Shown here piece by piece: positions 52,783 through 64,000 of a stretch of DNA of 64,000 nt (position 1 is its first letter; every line of letters begins with the position of its first letter). Source of the stretch: Trochalopteron elliotii (taxonomy: Eukaryota; Chordata; Aves; Passeriformes; Leiothrichidae); assembly GCA_024734555.1 (NCBI GenBank), contig JANPWX010000038.1, forward strand, positions 1,987,771 to 2,051,770. The letters are read 5' to 3'. Under the pieces are notes generated by a model. That model saw only the letters and a list, made by a program, of their open reading frames with translations, was not told where the DNA came from and did not search any database. Position numbers and translations under genes: made by a program.

Positions 52783-53390
52783 TGGTTTAAAAAGCAAACC
52801 AGAGGGGGAAATTAATTGCACACAAACACCTTGAGAGATATTTCAGGTGGGTATTACAATTTATTAGAAAGATTATAATAAATGCAACAATACAGAAAAA
52901 CTGGCTTAAGCCCACAAACTCAGAGTACAACCTGGCACCCTGTTGCTCAGGGAGGTGGTCACAGTCTGATTTAGCAATTGTTCCAGTCCTGTTGAAATGA
53001 TGTTTGCAGTCTTGTTGAAAGCGGAGGTCCTGTGGAAGATCTGGTTCTCCTCTGAGTCCATGGAGTGGTATTGGTCATGGTGGTCCAAGTCCCCAAACCT
53101 CAAGATTCAGACAGGAATGCTCAGTACCTCCTCCCAGGTCGGGGAGTTTCACATTGGAATGATGTAATCCTGTAATTATCATAGGATATTTTTGATGGTC
53201 GTTGCAGCTGCCTATTATGTTGGTGCCGTTGAGCCATTATGGCCCATTAGCAGAGATGACCTCATTCTGGATATTTCTTCTTCCTAATCCCTGCTCAAGT
53301 AGAGACATGGGCTTAGTGATTCATGGATAACCACAGGCTTCACAAGAACACTCTTGACAAGACATTACACAGAGTTTATCAAAATAGGGC
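52783..53390 (-). mobile_element. Second ERVL-like LTR, minus strand, diverged
   Basis: The segment shares word order with the ERVL LTR at 50045-50847, in the same orientation. A GACACCCT-like segment, then TTGGAATGATGTAAT (53154-53168, compare TGGGATGATGTAAT at 50596-50609), then ATGGCCCATTAGCAG (53239-53253, compare ATGGCCCATTAACAG at 50635-50649). A minus-strand AATAAA lies at 52860-52865 (TTTATT on plus). Most other bases differ, so it is a different subfamily and not the partner LTR of the same provirus. Ends are estimates: I found no matching target-site duplication. It is probably an older insertion. Confidence 0.65.
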
Positions 53391-54701
53391 CAGATAGGAC
53401 AGGTCCTGGTCCTCCATGGCACCCGAATCCTGGCAGCCTACCTTTATTTTGTCGATAGTCATAGAAGAGGATAGGTAAAGCTCTCCTATTTCCCATCCAC
53501 GTATCCCATCTGCAATGGGTGAAATAGAGACAGTACTACTCCTAGCCTTATGTTGTTCCCTAAATTTCTAAATTTTTTGGGAAGAGGATGGAGAATGTCT
53601 TCTGCTGAGACCCTCTACAATAACATGAGGAGCTCTCTGCAATTAGTCACAAATATTTGGCAATGGAAAATTCTCTGAGCTGTCATTCTCTTGAACTGCT
53701 CCAAGGTTTCATTTCAGAGAAAGAAAATTGGACTGTTCTGACATCAATGTTTGAGTTGACCTAACATGTACAGACTGTGAGTATAAAGGAATTCATGTTC
53801 ATGGAGCCAATTCTTGGTGTTATTTTATTTAGCAATATTTGAAGCTGTAAATCGTCTTTCAGTAGATCATTCATGTCAACTGAGTCTTTTAAATAATATG
53901 TTAAATAGCCTGCTGTACCTTTTGTACATATTCAGTTTGGATTATGACTATTGTACAAGACTACCAGAGAATGTCTTATATCAGAATTTATAATGTTAGC
54001 TTGGCATTTTGGCATTTCTGGTGATGCTTTCTTTCAAATGCATTCAGCTCTTCCTTATGTAAACAAGAGTTTTAAGAGTGCAAATTAGATGCAAAATTAA
54101 GTGTATTTGTTGCTGAAAAGGATTGCATTCGGTACTGGAGCTGTAAATTTCTTGTTTTGAGGCAGAGATTTGTGGTTTTTGTCTGCTAGATATGGTCCAA
54201 GAGGTGTATAATCGATATGGTCTCTTGTCATCACAAATTGATTTTCACAACCACATTTTGAGGAATCCCAAAAATACTCTAGAGTTTTTTGTTCCTGTAC
54301 TACTTGTGATATCTCCACAAGATAATTTGTTTATTATAGAGGAGAATGCTTGCTCTTCACATGAAATTAGTCACCAATCTGAGACAACTGTGTTTACTTT
54401 TGGAATGAAGGATTTTGTTGTGCATATTTAAAGATATGAATAACAGATTTTTCATCTATTTTGATGGTAGTTTTTATAGGTATTTTTCAAGTTATTTCTC
54501 TGGACAGGAACTGTTTCTATTTTATACATCTATGTTCTCTACTGTAATTCAAAAGAAACTCTTTGGAGCCTTTAAACACACTGCACAACTTTCCCATGTC
54601 CCAGTTTGTGAACACATTTCAGCCATTTTTACTGATCCCAAACCATAATTTTCATTTTTAATGTAGAGAAAATTCAGTTTATACTTTTCATGGTTATATA
54701 T
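53391..54701. other. Non-coding spacer, nothing recognised
   Basis: Around 53400-53640 the sequence is less AT-rich and could be remnant repeat, but I cannot name a family. Opposing open frames of 73-79 codons at 54097-54431 and 54415-54648 have no coding support. Confidence 0.5.
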
Positions 54702-55560
54702 TGGGTTTGCATGGCAAAGGTCTGGTAGAGGGGGAGCTATGATGGTGGCTTCTGTGAGAAGCTGCCAGAAGTTTCCCTCATGTCTAACAAAGCCAAAGTC
54801 AGATAGTTTCAAGATGGACCCACCACTGTCCAAGGCTGAGTGGCAGCACCTCATATATTTAGAAAGTGAAAAAAATCCTGTGCAACTACAGCTGGAGAGA
54901 AGAGTAGGAGTATGTGAGAATAAAAAGCCCTGCAGGCACCAAGGTTAGTGAAGAATAATGAAGAGGAGGTGCTCCAGGAGCTAGATCAGAGATTCCCCTG
55001 CAGCCTATGGGGAAGACCATAGTGAGGCAGGCTGTGTCCCTGCAGACCATGGAGGTTTATGGTGCAGATACACTTGCAGGCCATGGAGGATCCTGTGCTA
55101 GAACAGATGGATGCCCAGAGGAGGCTGTGACCCAGTGGGAAGCCTGTGCTGGAGCAGTGTCCTGTATGGACATCTTGATGTAGACAGGAACTAAGGCTGG
55201 AGCAGGTTTGCTGGCAGGACTCATGATGCCATGGAGGTCCCATGCTGGAGCAGCCTGTACCTGAAGGACTGCAACCTGTGGAAGAGATCCCACACTGAAG
55301 AAGTTCACGAGAAAAACTGCAGCTCATGAGAAAAATTAATGTTGAAGAAGATAGTAGAGAACTTTTTCCTGTTTGAAGGGCATCATGCAGGAGCAGGGGT
55401 AGAGAGAGAAGTCCTCCCCTGAAGAAGAGGGAGTGGCAGAGACAACATATGATGAAATGACTGCATCCTCCTGTGCCGCTGTGGGAGAGGATGGAGAGAA
55501 AACTAGGGGTAAAATTGAGCCAGGCAGAAGGGAGCTTGCTTTTCCATCTATGTTGCCACC
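54702..55560 (+). mobile_element. Avian LTR-retroelement repeat, 3'-truncated, with internal minirepeats
   Basis: The sequence begins TGGGTTTGCATGGCAAAGG, continues through GTGGCTTCTGTGAGAAGCTG and AAGATGGACCCACCACTG, and then enters a run of degenerate repeats. It matches by eye a common avian LTR family whose full form is longer. The expected 3' part with its poly-A signal is not recognisable after about 55560, so this copy is truncated or its end has decayed. It is clearly diverged, with frequent G-to-A and C-to-T changes relative to the form I remember. I do not assign a class or name. Minus-strand open frames of 83-113 codons over 54986-55327 are produced by the minirepeats. Confidence 0.7.
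54990..55345 (+). repeat. Degenerate minirepeats inside the LTR element
   Basis: A unit built around CTGCAG...CCATGGAGG...TGCTGGAGCAG recurs with 30-50 base spacing. CCATGGAGG occurs at 55047-55055, 55081-55089 and 55229-55237, and TGCTGGAGCAG-like words recur near 55148, 55192 and 55243. The repeats seem to be a normal part of this LTR family rather than a new expansion. Confidence 0.65.
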
Positions 55561-57517
55561 CTGTGTTCTGAACCAGCTGTCTCTTTGACTAAGCAGCTGT
55601 GTGTACCCTGTTGATGTTCCTCTGCTTTCACTCTACTACAGATATGGCTCATTCCTAGTGCCCTACAGTCCTTCTGCAGCTAACAGTATAAGATAATCAT
55701 GAAATAATCCAATCTCCTCAAATACATCATTCCTTTTCTAGTCACTGTTTGAACTAAATCCAAAGTAAGGGCTGAGCATGTCTGTGGCTAAGATTTTTAC
55801 AACAGTGGGCAAGCACCATTTTCACCCAGGAGATTCCATTCCACTGACACCTTTTCAGTGGCATCATCCAATCCAGCTGAACGAGGACAGGCTTGCTATT
55901 GCTCATACAATGCTGAGGTTGCACATACTTTATCAACATGAGATTCATTAGAAGAAAAAGATATTTGGTGTTGAAACTGCTGGAGCATAGATGCCTAAAT
56001 TTTGGTACTGAATCAGTTTTGATGATGCCAGAGTTCTATAGCAATAGTCAGTAATACTGGGCACAGAATTAACTCTAAATCTGTCAATTTTTTCTTCTCT
56101 TGTGGTCTCAGCTTGGGTTGAAGCATACTCTTTCTGATATGATTTATTAACCTATTAGTACCTATTCATGTCTTCTAAACATATGAAATCAGATTGCAAG
56201 TAAAATACGCCTCTAAAACCTCAGCATTTAGAAACAGTGGTTTATCTGCTTCCTCAGAACAAGGATAACCAGTACAGGGCTCTGTGTCAGATTCTATTCC
56301 TTGAAGGTTCAGGAGTTCCTTGGAAGATTAAACAGTCTATCTTCTTTAGGCTTCCCCTGGGACAATGCATTTTCATCTGCTCCTGAAGCTCACCACCTAT
56401 TCATTTCCTCCTTTTGCCTTAAAAAGTTTCTGAAAATGTGCCGTTCTTAGCAGATATTTCTAATATCCTTCCTTGTAATGACATTCCATGTACTCATTCT
56501 TCAATACATTGCATATACCTTCTCGACAGGAAGCTGGCCCTGTTTTATCAGGGAAGCCAGCATACTTTTATGGTTTTTTTGCACCTTCTGACATTTCATA
56601 TGTGTGTCTCTGTGGGTTTGATTGCACCTTCCATTTGGCCCTGAAAAAAGTAGCTGGCCCACCCATTGGATTTAGTGATGTCTGTGATTGTTTGTGAATA
56701 AAGACTCTCTTAGTGGCAGTCACCAGCACTACCAGTGTGACAGGCTGTCATCCCCCATGTAGGTGTCAGTGTGTGTTACAGCAATCCAGAATGGCTGCAT
56801 TCTCAACCCTTTATACTGTTGTGCTCAGTGGGACCAGATTTCACAGCAAGAGCCTTGAAATTACTTAATGACCTTAATTTTATTCAAATTCTCATTTTCA
56901 CTTTCATCTACCCTGTAAATTTTAATTCTTAGCTGGAAATAATACTGATAAGTAGATATTAGCAAATTTTACTTTTAATTGAGATGTTCTGATATGATGC
57001 TGGATTTCACATCTTTGCTGTGCTCAGTGGAGTCAATAACAAGAACTGCAGAATTTGTAATGATAATTACAAATCATCTTAGTGTTTTATTTGTAATGGC
57101 ACTATCAAAAATGAAAGAGCTTGTAACTCACTAGCTTTTGCTTTATAAGGTCTCAGCTGTTGTGCTGTTTTTCACACAGACGGAAGTCAAGTCCATTTCC
57201 CTCTACCCCTTGACTATGAGTTGGTCACTGGCCATGAGTTTGCCTCTGTGCTCTGGCTGTGTGAAATGGTCGGAGGAACGTATATGGTGCTCTGCTTTAC
57301 CTCTTGGGGGAAAAGATGAAAAAAGCAGGTGGCTGTCCCAGCAGAGCTAAAGACAAAGCCCAGCTTAGCTTCCTGGTTACAGACAAATGAAAGCTTACAA
57401 AGAAACAAAATGAATTTAGATTAAATGAAACTACTTTAGGACTCACATGGCTTTTTAGCTAAGGAATTCTGATATCTAGTAAATAGCATGGGAGATCTTT
57501 AAACTTTTTACAACATC
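55561..57517. other. Non-coding spacer, nothing recognised
   Basis: About 2 kb of mixed composition. An isolated AATAAA at about 56697 has no clear gene or LTR around it. Open frames are at most 70 codons. Confidence 0.5.
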
Positions 57518-57523
57518 AGGAAG

Positions 57524-58160
57524 TGGCACGGTGCTGTATTTTCAAGCCTGGCTAGCCCCGGCACAGCTGCAATACCGGTGGGACTTGGCCAGTCAGCAGT
57601 GTCAGCGAGACGATGGCAGGAGGATGAAAGGAGGGACACTCGAGAGGTTTGGTCACAACGAGTTTATTGGAACTCCAGCGTGGAGCTCTCACCTCAGGAC
57701 ATCTGCCTCTGAGAGAGACCAAGACTGTTCCCGGGGAGGACCTTTTAAAGGGGGGTGTAACACGGGGCGGGGGTTCAACGAAAGACCAATAAGGTATGAC
57801 GGGGAGGTGGCTCATATCATAATAAACTTAAAATAATCATACAATGAACAGTAGGAGGTGACAGTCTGGATCCTGTCCAATCACTCAACATCTCTCCTAG
57901 AATTTTCCAGAAGCAGGGAGAGACCCCCAAAGTGATGGACAGGAACAGGGGGTTACTTGCCAGGTGATGGGCAGATAACTGTCTCTGGGGCGGGTGGGGG
58001 GGAAACATAGGGAAAATCAGGACCAATCACAAAACTGTCACTGGGGAGAAGGCAGGGAGAAACCAAAAGGAAGTAACAGAAAGGGTACATGGAACAAACC
58101 ATTTTACAGACGAACATGAACTTATGAATTAAAATTAAAATTAAAAAATGCACTCCCACA
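57524..58160 (-). mobile_element. Solo LTR, 637 bp, ERVK type, minus strand, probably recent
   Basis: On the plus strand the element runs from TGGCACGG to ACTCCCACA; on the minus strand it begins TGTGGGAGTG and ends CCGTGCCA. Minus-strand TTTAAAAGG at about 57742-57750 is a TATA-like box, and AATAAA lies at 57663-57668, about 80 bases downstream, a good LTR promoter/poly-A layout. The segment is much richer in GC and CpG than its surroundings, with several intact CpG sites, which suggests limited decay since insertion. The exact 6-bp duplication and absence of internal sequence make it a solo LTR. The 101-codon plus-strand frame (57531-57836) and the 87-codon minus-strand frame (57552-57815) are shadows. 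Confidence 0.9.
57663..57668 (-). promoter_or_regulatory. LTR polyadenylation signal AATAAA
   Basis: AATAAA on the minus strand (TTTATT on plus), about 80 bases downstream of the TATA-like TTTAAAA at 57743-57749. It fixes the minus orientation of the 57524-58160 LTR. Confidence 0.75.
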
Positions 58161-58166
58161 AGGAAG

Positions 58167-59538
58167 GACCCTACTATTCACTTGGAACATGCTTTTTGTT
58201 TTATGCTGAACCACTAATCTTGCCTGTGTTCACAAACCTGTTTCCTGAAATTCCCTTATTCTAAGCATTACTTTTAATAGAATAGTGCAGTTATTTAGAA
58301 ATATATTTTATTCGAGCTAGCTCTACTTTTGTGTTTTTCACATGACTTCACATGACTTGCTGATGCTACTACAATCTATGGAAACTCTGAACTTTTTTCT
58401 TCCAACTGTTCGACGTTCTGACAATGGGCCTAATCTTACTTATAATTTAATTGCTATCACTGTCCTTGCTTACAGCAGAAATTTTACTTTTGGCTAGTCA
58501 ATATCCTTGCTCTTTCAATGCTTTTAAATGGCTACTCTTTTGTGTTGTGTTAGATGTGTGTGGTTCTGATTGGGTGGTATATTTACCAGTAATAGCACAT
58601 TTATTGTTCCATGAAGCACTTACAATTGTACTTCTTTCAAAAGAAACACTCCTTTTATTTTTCTGAAATCCTTATATTGTCTGACAATTTCCATGCAGTT
58701 GATTCTGAATGGCAGGAACAATAGCAGTGCATGCTTCATAATTTTTAGCTGAAACAAAATCACAGTGGCTGAGAAAAGTAATGAAATTCACTCCTTTCAT
58801 GGTCATCTGTGAATATTCTCAATTTCCCTATGAGGACATACTGCTTCCCTTGAATATTAATAAACATTTGATTCTGCCATGCAGTTTTGAATTCAGATTC
58901 CTGAAGTAAGTTATTAAACCAGCTATAGAAAACCCTATAAAAGAGTGCCAGAAGTAAACTTGAGGTAACAAAAATATTCCTCTACCTGCTTTTTTCCCCA
59001 CATTGTTCAAATGTTTGGAGAAAATAATTGCTTCTTACTCTTGGGCATAGAGAACTTTGTCAAGTCCCTGCCTTTTCTCCATCTCTCTCGTCTCACAGGT
59101 GCAGCACCAATGTTTCTCATGGGATTCTTTGAAGGAAACAGTGCTGTGCCAGAGAATTAACTGTTTACAAGGTCCATAACCATTCTGCATGTTAAATTTA
59201 ATGAAGATTCAGAAAATACTACAGGGATCACTTGATGGATTATTGTGCTAAGTAGCAAACAGCATCTGACATGAATTCAAGCAAAAAAAAAAAAAAAAGG
59301 GTACAACTTTCTATTTTCCAATTACAGCTGCAGATTTTCTGTGGCAACCCTAATCACCTCCACAGATTAACATTTCTGTACCAGAGTTGTCCCCAGACTA
59401 CATCTACTATCCAGGCAGATTATCTGCCAAATCAGAGGTCTAGCTTTTGCACTATCTCTTGCTGGTGACATAAGTATGCAGCACAGCTACCATGATTGCA
59501 GTATTACAAAGAATACAGTGTCAGTCTTTTCACACACT
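58167..59538. other. Non-coding sequence, nothing recognised
   Basis: AT-rich. The words CACATGACTT CACATGACTT form a small tandem pair near 58339, and a run of 16 A lies at 59283-59298. No gene was recognised. Confidence 0.55.
59283..59298. repeat. Poly-A run of 16
   Basis: An uninterrupted run of 16 adenines with no recognisable retroposed sequence upstream. Confidence 0.9.
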
Positions 59539-59616
59539 GGTTTTTGGGTTTTTTGGGTTTTTTGTTGGTTTTTTGCTGTTGTTGTTTGTTTGTTTTTGTT
59601 TTTGTTTATTTTTTTG
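59539..59616 (+). repeat. G/T-rich low-complexity tract
   Basis: GGGTTTTTT-type units give way to GTTT, GTTGTT and GTTTTT units, nearly free of A and C on the plus strand. It is similar to the tract at 4470-4644, on the same strand. A 65-codon frame across it is a composition artefact. Confidence 0.8.
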
Positions 59617-61846
59617 TTAAATAATTTTAAAATTTATTGTAATATATATTTTTTTCACTTACTTACTTCTTAGAGCCTTGATCCTTTTGAGCTTTTAATG
59701 TCCATTGTACTGTTACCACCCACTGAGTACTGTATGACAGCATCTGCTGATGTGATACAGCTTTTCTACTATGGTTGTAACCACTCTAGGGCTTGGTTTA
59801 TATGTATTTTCCTGCTGATTTTTCATAATGAGTTAATTCTCATAGAGAGCAATTGTCATGGCAATGAAATTCTTTCTCAGTGGGAATTTTGAAAACAAGG
59901 AATGGAAGAAAATTTGAGTCCATGTGAAGGATATGGGAAAATATTGAGAGATGCAAAATCTTCATTCTTTTATATCCAATATTTCAAAATAGAGCTTTAA
60001 AATACAAAAGTTTTCTTGAATGTAGAGTTTAAAGAATGTTTTTTCTTTGTTCATTTTTTTTTTTTTGGTTCACAGAGACCATCTTGAAATTTCTGTCTCT
60101 TGAACTGCTGAGAATTCAAACTGAGAATTCATGTTAAGAAGAGATTCCTTCACATTCTTGTCTAATATGCTTTAAATTTCACATGATGCCTTGCCAATAA
60201 AGTGCATCTTTCTCATCTAAAAATAAAAGTACAAAACCAGCTATAAAATCTATATAGAGAGCTAATTATGCATGTGCATATTTAAAAAAGTCTAACTTTA
60301 CCAAATCAGGAATTTTGTTTTCTCTGTGTATTATCTTTAAAATTTAAATACATAATCAAATTTATTTTACCTGCATCTTTGGCAGAATGTTCAACAGTTC
60401 TGGTTGAATTAATTTCAAACAAAGTACAGTCAATTGTTACAATGTTTGATGACTTTTAGAACATAATTTTTAGGCCATAAAGCATTCTAGGTATGACAAA
60501 ATAGTATTTTAAGGCTGAAGCATTAAGAGCTTCTCTTGATCTCTCTTTAGGTTTGTAACAATGCTATGATATTTTATGTCGATATTGGTGCACTTGCTTT
60601 TGTTTATCTTATCTGACATAAGAATGATAGTGATATATTCCAATATGGTTAATTCATAGTCTCATCACTCTGAAATCAGAATCAAACTCGCTTTTTGATC
60701 TCAGATAATCTTTCTGGAGCATTTATCACAAACCCCCTTTTTTCTTATGTGCTATTTCCACCTTTTCTCTGGCACAAACTAATGTGTATATTACATGGTT
60801 GTCTATTCTTAAATATTATTAATAGCTGGTTATCAACAGCTAAAAGCTGCATGCTAAGCCATAAATAAAAGTCTGGCACTTTATTATTGCTGCAAAGAAA
60901 TAAGCAGCTGGAAGTGATAAACTAAATGCTTTTGGAGAAAAATAACTGCTTACTAGTTCACTATATATTGCTACAAGATGTTCTGCATAGCTTTATTTAT
61001 TTGAAGATAAATGCCCTATTCTGAGAAGCTCTAGGATTCTGTAGCTACAAATGATCTCTCTATCTGGAAAGTTATTTCTAGCTGCTACTTCATATTATTT
61101 TCTAGTAAACTGTTTTGTGGCAGTTAGGACTGGATTATCCGTGGATGCCAGTGATTTTAGGGTAAAATCTCTCCTTATTACTTTGGTTGACAGGATGAAG
61201 TCTGACACTTTATAGAAGTGTGATATTTCCTATGAGAAAAAAGAGTGAAGTAATGCAAGAGATGGAAAAAGGTTAAAGCTTGTATCTTATCTCCCTTTCT
61301 GGTAGGCAAAAGTAACACTCTGGGCTAGTGCAAGGTAAGAAAGAGAGCCTCAGCTCTGTACCACCCAGAACTCTGAAATAATCTATTTCCTTTTTTGCAG
61401 GCAAAAGAAGGAAAGATGTGCCCTTCTTGGAGCTACCAGACTCTCTGGTATCTCCTTGTAGGCATTTTATTTTTATATTTGGACAGCCCAATTGGAAGAG
61501 TCTAACCTACTGTTAACTTGTTAGTTTGTTCTCAAGTAGATATTTATTGTGTGTTTTGTGATTGTCTGTTAGTGTCATAACATTAAGGCAGGACAGAGAG
61601 GCTTTCTTGCACTTCTGTGGCAGCTGCTCAAGAATATGATATTCAACAAATTGAATGTGCAGCATGAGGAATGCCTCTTTAGAGGGTGTTTCTCCAAACC
61701 TGAGAAACTATGAAGAAGTTGCACTTACTTCCAAATATGCCTTCAGAAATTAAATCTGCCCTCTGTTTTTCCTAGAAACATAATTTCTTTGTTAGCAACA
61801 TTTCCACTTCTTCGATTATTCAATGTTTCTTCACTGGACTCCTGAT
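59617..61846. other. AT-rich non-coding sequence
   Basis: No gene or repeat family recognised. A 13-base T run lies at about 60054-60066. Open frames do not exceed 72 codons. Confidence 0.55.
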
Positions 61847-62000
61847 CACAGAATCATTAAATGGCTGAATTTCTACAAACAGGGACACCTTTCACTAGAC
61901 CAGGTTTCTCAAAGCCTCATCCAGCCTTGCCTTGACTTCCAGAGATAGGGTGTCCACAACATCTCTAAGCAATGACAGCTCTACTGTTCTCTGTTCAGAG
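61847..62000 (-). mobile_element. Short old CR1 LINE fragment, minus strand
   Basis: On the plus strand the segment opens with CACAGAATCATTAAATGGCT (the reversed CR1 3' terminus). It continues with ACACCTTTCACTAGACCAGG, then CCTCATCCAGCCTTGCCTTG and GGTGTCCACAACATCTCTAA, in the order of the CR1 3' region read backwards. It lacks the rest of the element, so it is a short 5'-truncated insertion. Many mismatches suggest an old copy. The right limit is approximate. Confidence 0.8.
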
Positions 62001-64000
62001 TGGCTTGTGGGATGAGATCATTGCATTGTTTTGCTGTGGAGCAAACAACAGTGATCTTGGGGTGTAGGGTGGTCTTTTGGCTCCAGTAAACATTACCTTT
62101 CAAGGATACTTCACACTTCTACTTCTTAGAAGAATTGTCTGCTTAGGTGAAAACTCCGAAAGCCAAAATAAATCAACATTTATATTGGATTTTCACAGTT
62201 GGGTATATAAGTGAATACAGAAAAATGTTTTAATAAAGGGTTTGTGTGATTTATCTTCTTAAGTTTCTAGGAAGCCCTCAGCCTCAAGTTCAGATCAGAT
62301 GTTACACCATAAAGCAGATCACAAAGACATTCTATTCACATTCATTTGAATTTTAAATGATTGTTTTTTAAACAAATTTCTTCAGTGTTCCTGAGCCTCC
62401 AAAAAGATGCTGTTATGTCAATCCCATCTTCCATAATTCTTACCAATTATCACTGCACCCCTACTAGCTCTTTCCATCAGCCATGGCCAGCACTCCACAT
62501 TAGTACCCCTTGTCATGTTTGACACAGTCTGCTCTGCTCTCACATATTACCCTGTGCCAGTAACAGGCCATCAGGTTCATACTGAGTTTGCACTGCCTTG
62601 GGACTGAAGGTTGCCAGGTCTGCCCTGCCTGAACCTTCCACTGAATTGCCTGCATCTTTTTTTTTGTTTACTTATTGCTGCTGCAACACCAATTTTCTAA
62701 TTGACTAATTCTAATTTTCTAAATGGCCACTTCCTTCACTTCTTTATTATCTTCATAGGGTGCTGCCACGGTTTGGTGGTGGAAGACTGAGAGGTACAAA
62801 TCTGGTGCAATGGTGGAGCCTTTCAGGCAGGGACAGAGGACACCTCATAGGAAGAACACATGTGGGATGGTTGGGGTAGCACTGGGGACTACAGAGATGT
62901 TAAAAAGGACAAATGATCAGCTTAAAGAGATATAGATCTGGACACAACTGGTCTGGGGATTTTTTTCTTCTTTGGGAGAACAAAGTAATAGCATTGGAAT
63001 GTGACATGTGAAAGCCACTATATATACTAAATTTAGATGTAACGTGGAGCTGCAGGTCAGTGAGGAGAAAACAAGGTGTGAGAGCATAAAGCATTGTAGC
63101 AGACAGGAACGAATCCAAGTAGTTCGCAGAGTGTGGAAGAAATCACCAACATGAATGTGACATTCCTCCCAGTGTAAGACTCTAGGCACCAACAACTTAC
63201 CATAAACCCAGTGTCAAAATGAGAAATAAGCCACCAACTGTCAGAACTCATTGATGGGAGCCTGATGTTTGTTGTAAGTTCTTGTCACGCTGAACAAAGA
63301 TGTGTCAGGAACTCTTATGTTTCATTTTACAGTTGCCTTAACTCTACCAACAAGCCCACTGCTTAGACTGAAAGGGTCTTTGTTAACAAACCTTTAAATT
63401 CTTACAATACACTTCTGCAAGAGTGTTGGGTCCTACCCAAATTCATAAGATATCAAAACTAAGCTACTAATCCTTTATCAAACATCTTTCCTCTGCTATT
63501 AATTGATAATGAGTGTTACCCTACTCATATTATTTTTCTCAGCGGGATAAAAAATAAGTTTTGTTTCAATATTCTTTAGCCAGAGATATTTTTTAAAGGT
63601 TTAAAAGAAATCTGGTTTTCACTTTTTAACTCAATCTACATTAAAATGACAAACTCTAAACTACAATCTCTGCATTAATACTTTCAAGAGTATCTAGAAT
63701 AGACCAGAATACTACTACAAATATCAATCAAAAATTTTTTGTTTTTTTCCTAAGCATCCTAATAAAGCTGATGTGACTCTGATTGAAAAAAAAAGACAAG
63801 GACAGGGTTTTTTCAAAAGCAAAAGAAAGTGAAATCTTAATACATTTTGTAGGGAAAAAAAAAACAAACTGACACAAAGAAAAATGAAGCTGTCATAATG
63901 GATTAATTCTGATGGAGTGTTAAAAATAAATTAAAAGAAAGAAAGGAAAAGGATGGTAAAATTAAGACAAAAAAGGGATGAAAAATTCTCTATATGTTCC
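62001..64000. other. Non-coding sequence to the window end
   Basis: A GC-richer patch at about 62450-62900 holds no recognised gene or repeat. Overlapping minus-strand frames of 64-92 codons at 62900-63251 lie in three different phases, which argues against any being real. The window ends in AT-rich sequence with short A runs. Confidence 0.5.

Larger units (their letters stand above)
57518..58166 (-). repeat. Perfect 6-bp target-site duplication AGGAAG
   Basis: AGGAAG at 57518-57523 and AGGAAG at 58161-58166 directly flank a TG...CA element. A 6-bp duplication is the hallmark of ERVK (class II) integration. The coordinates cover both copies and the LTR between them. Confidence 0.88.

Noticed and set aside
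50045..53390. One provirus bounded by the two ERVL-like LTRs
   Set aside because: The first LTR has its own perfect 5-bp duplication, the two LTRs are diverged, and no retroviral internal sequence lies between them, only another LTR and unique-looking DNA.
54986..55327. 113-codon cysteine- and serine-rich minus-strand open frame
   Set aside because: It is the antisense reading of the LTR minirepeats; its repeated residues mirror the DNA repeat.
56690..56705. AATAAA as the 3' end of a gene
   Set aside because: No coding exon, splice site or LTR structure could be recognised upstream, so an isolated AATAAA in AT-rich DNA has little weight.
1..64000. CRISPR arrays, operons, bacterial promoters or phage modules
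   Set aside because: No regularly spaced repeats or tightly packed long open frames exist; the retroelement content shows vertebrate nuclear DNA.

Overview
The window looks like nuclear DNA from a bird, most likely a passerine (songbird). It is AT-rich, CpG-poor, and no intact host gene can be recognised. The assignment rests on its retroelements: several CR1 LINE fragments with the typical avian 3' end, a tRNA-Ile-derived SINE with a CR1-like tail (the TguSINE1 type known from songbirds), and several LTRs that resemble passerine endogenous retrovirus LTRs. Family names come from recognition by eye, not from a database search.

Layout. 1-19.0 kb: unique-looking non-coding sequence with a G/T-rich strand-asymmetric tract (4470-4644), a (GTTT)n microsatellite (10306-10377) and small direct or inverted repeats. 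19.0-19.5 kb: a plus-strand CR1 3' end that still carries a stretch of open ORF2 C-terminus. 21.5-21.8 kb: a weakly supported, frameshifted, coding-like block on the minus strand. 25.7-28.5 kb: first retroelement cluster, with a minus-strand tRNA-Ile SINE, a 701-bp plus-strand solo LTR with a 6-bp (5/6) target-site duplication, and a minus-strand CR1 in which the reverse transcriptase region is joined directly to the 3' region by an internal deletion. 28.5-50.0 kb: long featureless AT-rich sequence with A/T simple repeats and a few short tandem duplications. 50.0-58.2 kb: second, denser cluster with five LTR-type elements; two are exactly delimited by perfect target-site duplications (5 bp at 50045-50847; 6 bp at 57524-58160). 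58.2-64 kb: unique-looking sequence plus one old CR1 fragment near 61.9 kb.

No CRISPR array, operon, intact tRNA or rRNA gene was seen, as expected for a vertebrate intergenic or intronic region. All long open frames are either repeat-derived or have no coding support by eye. The best-supported observations are the bounded solo LTRs, the SINE with its tRNA promoter boxes, and the internally deleted CR1. No previously undescribed system could be supported.
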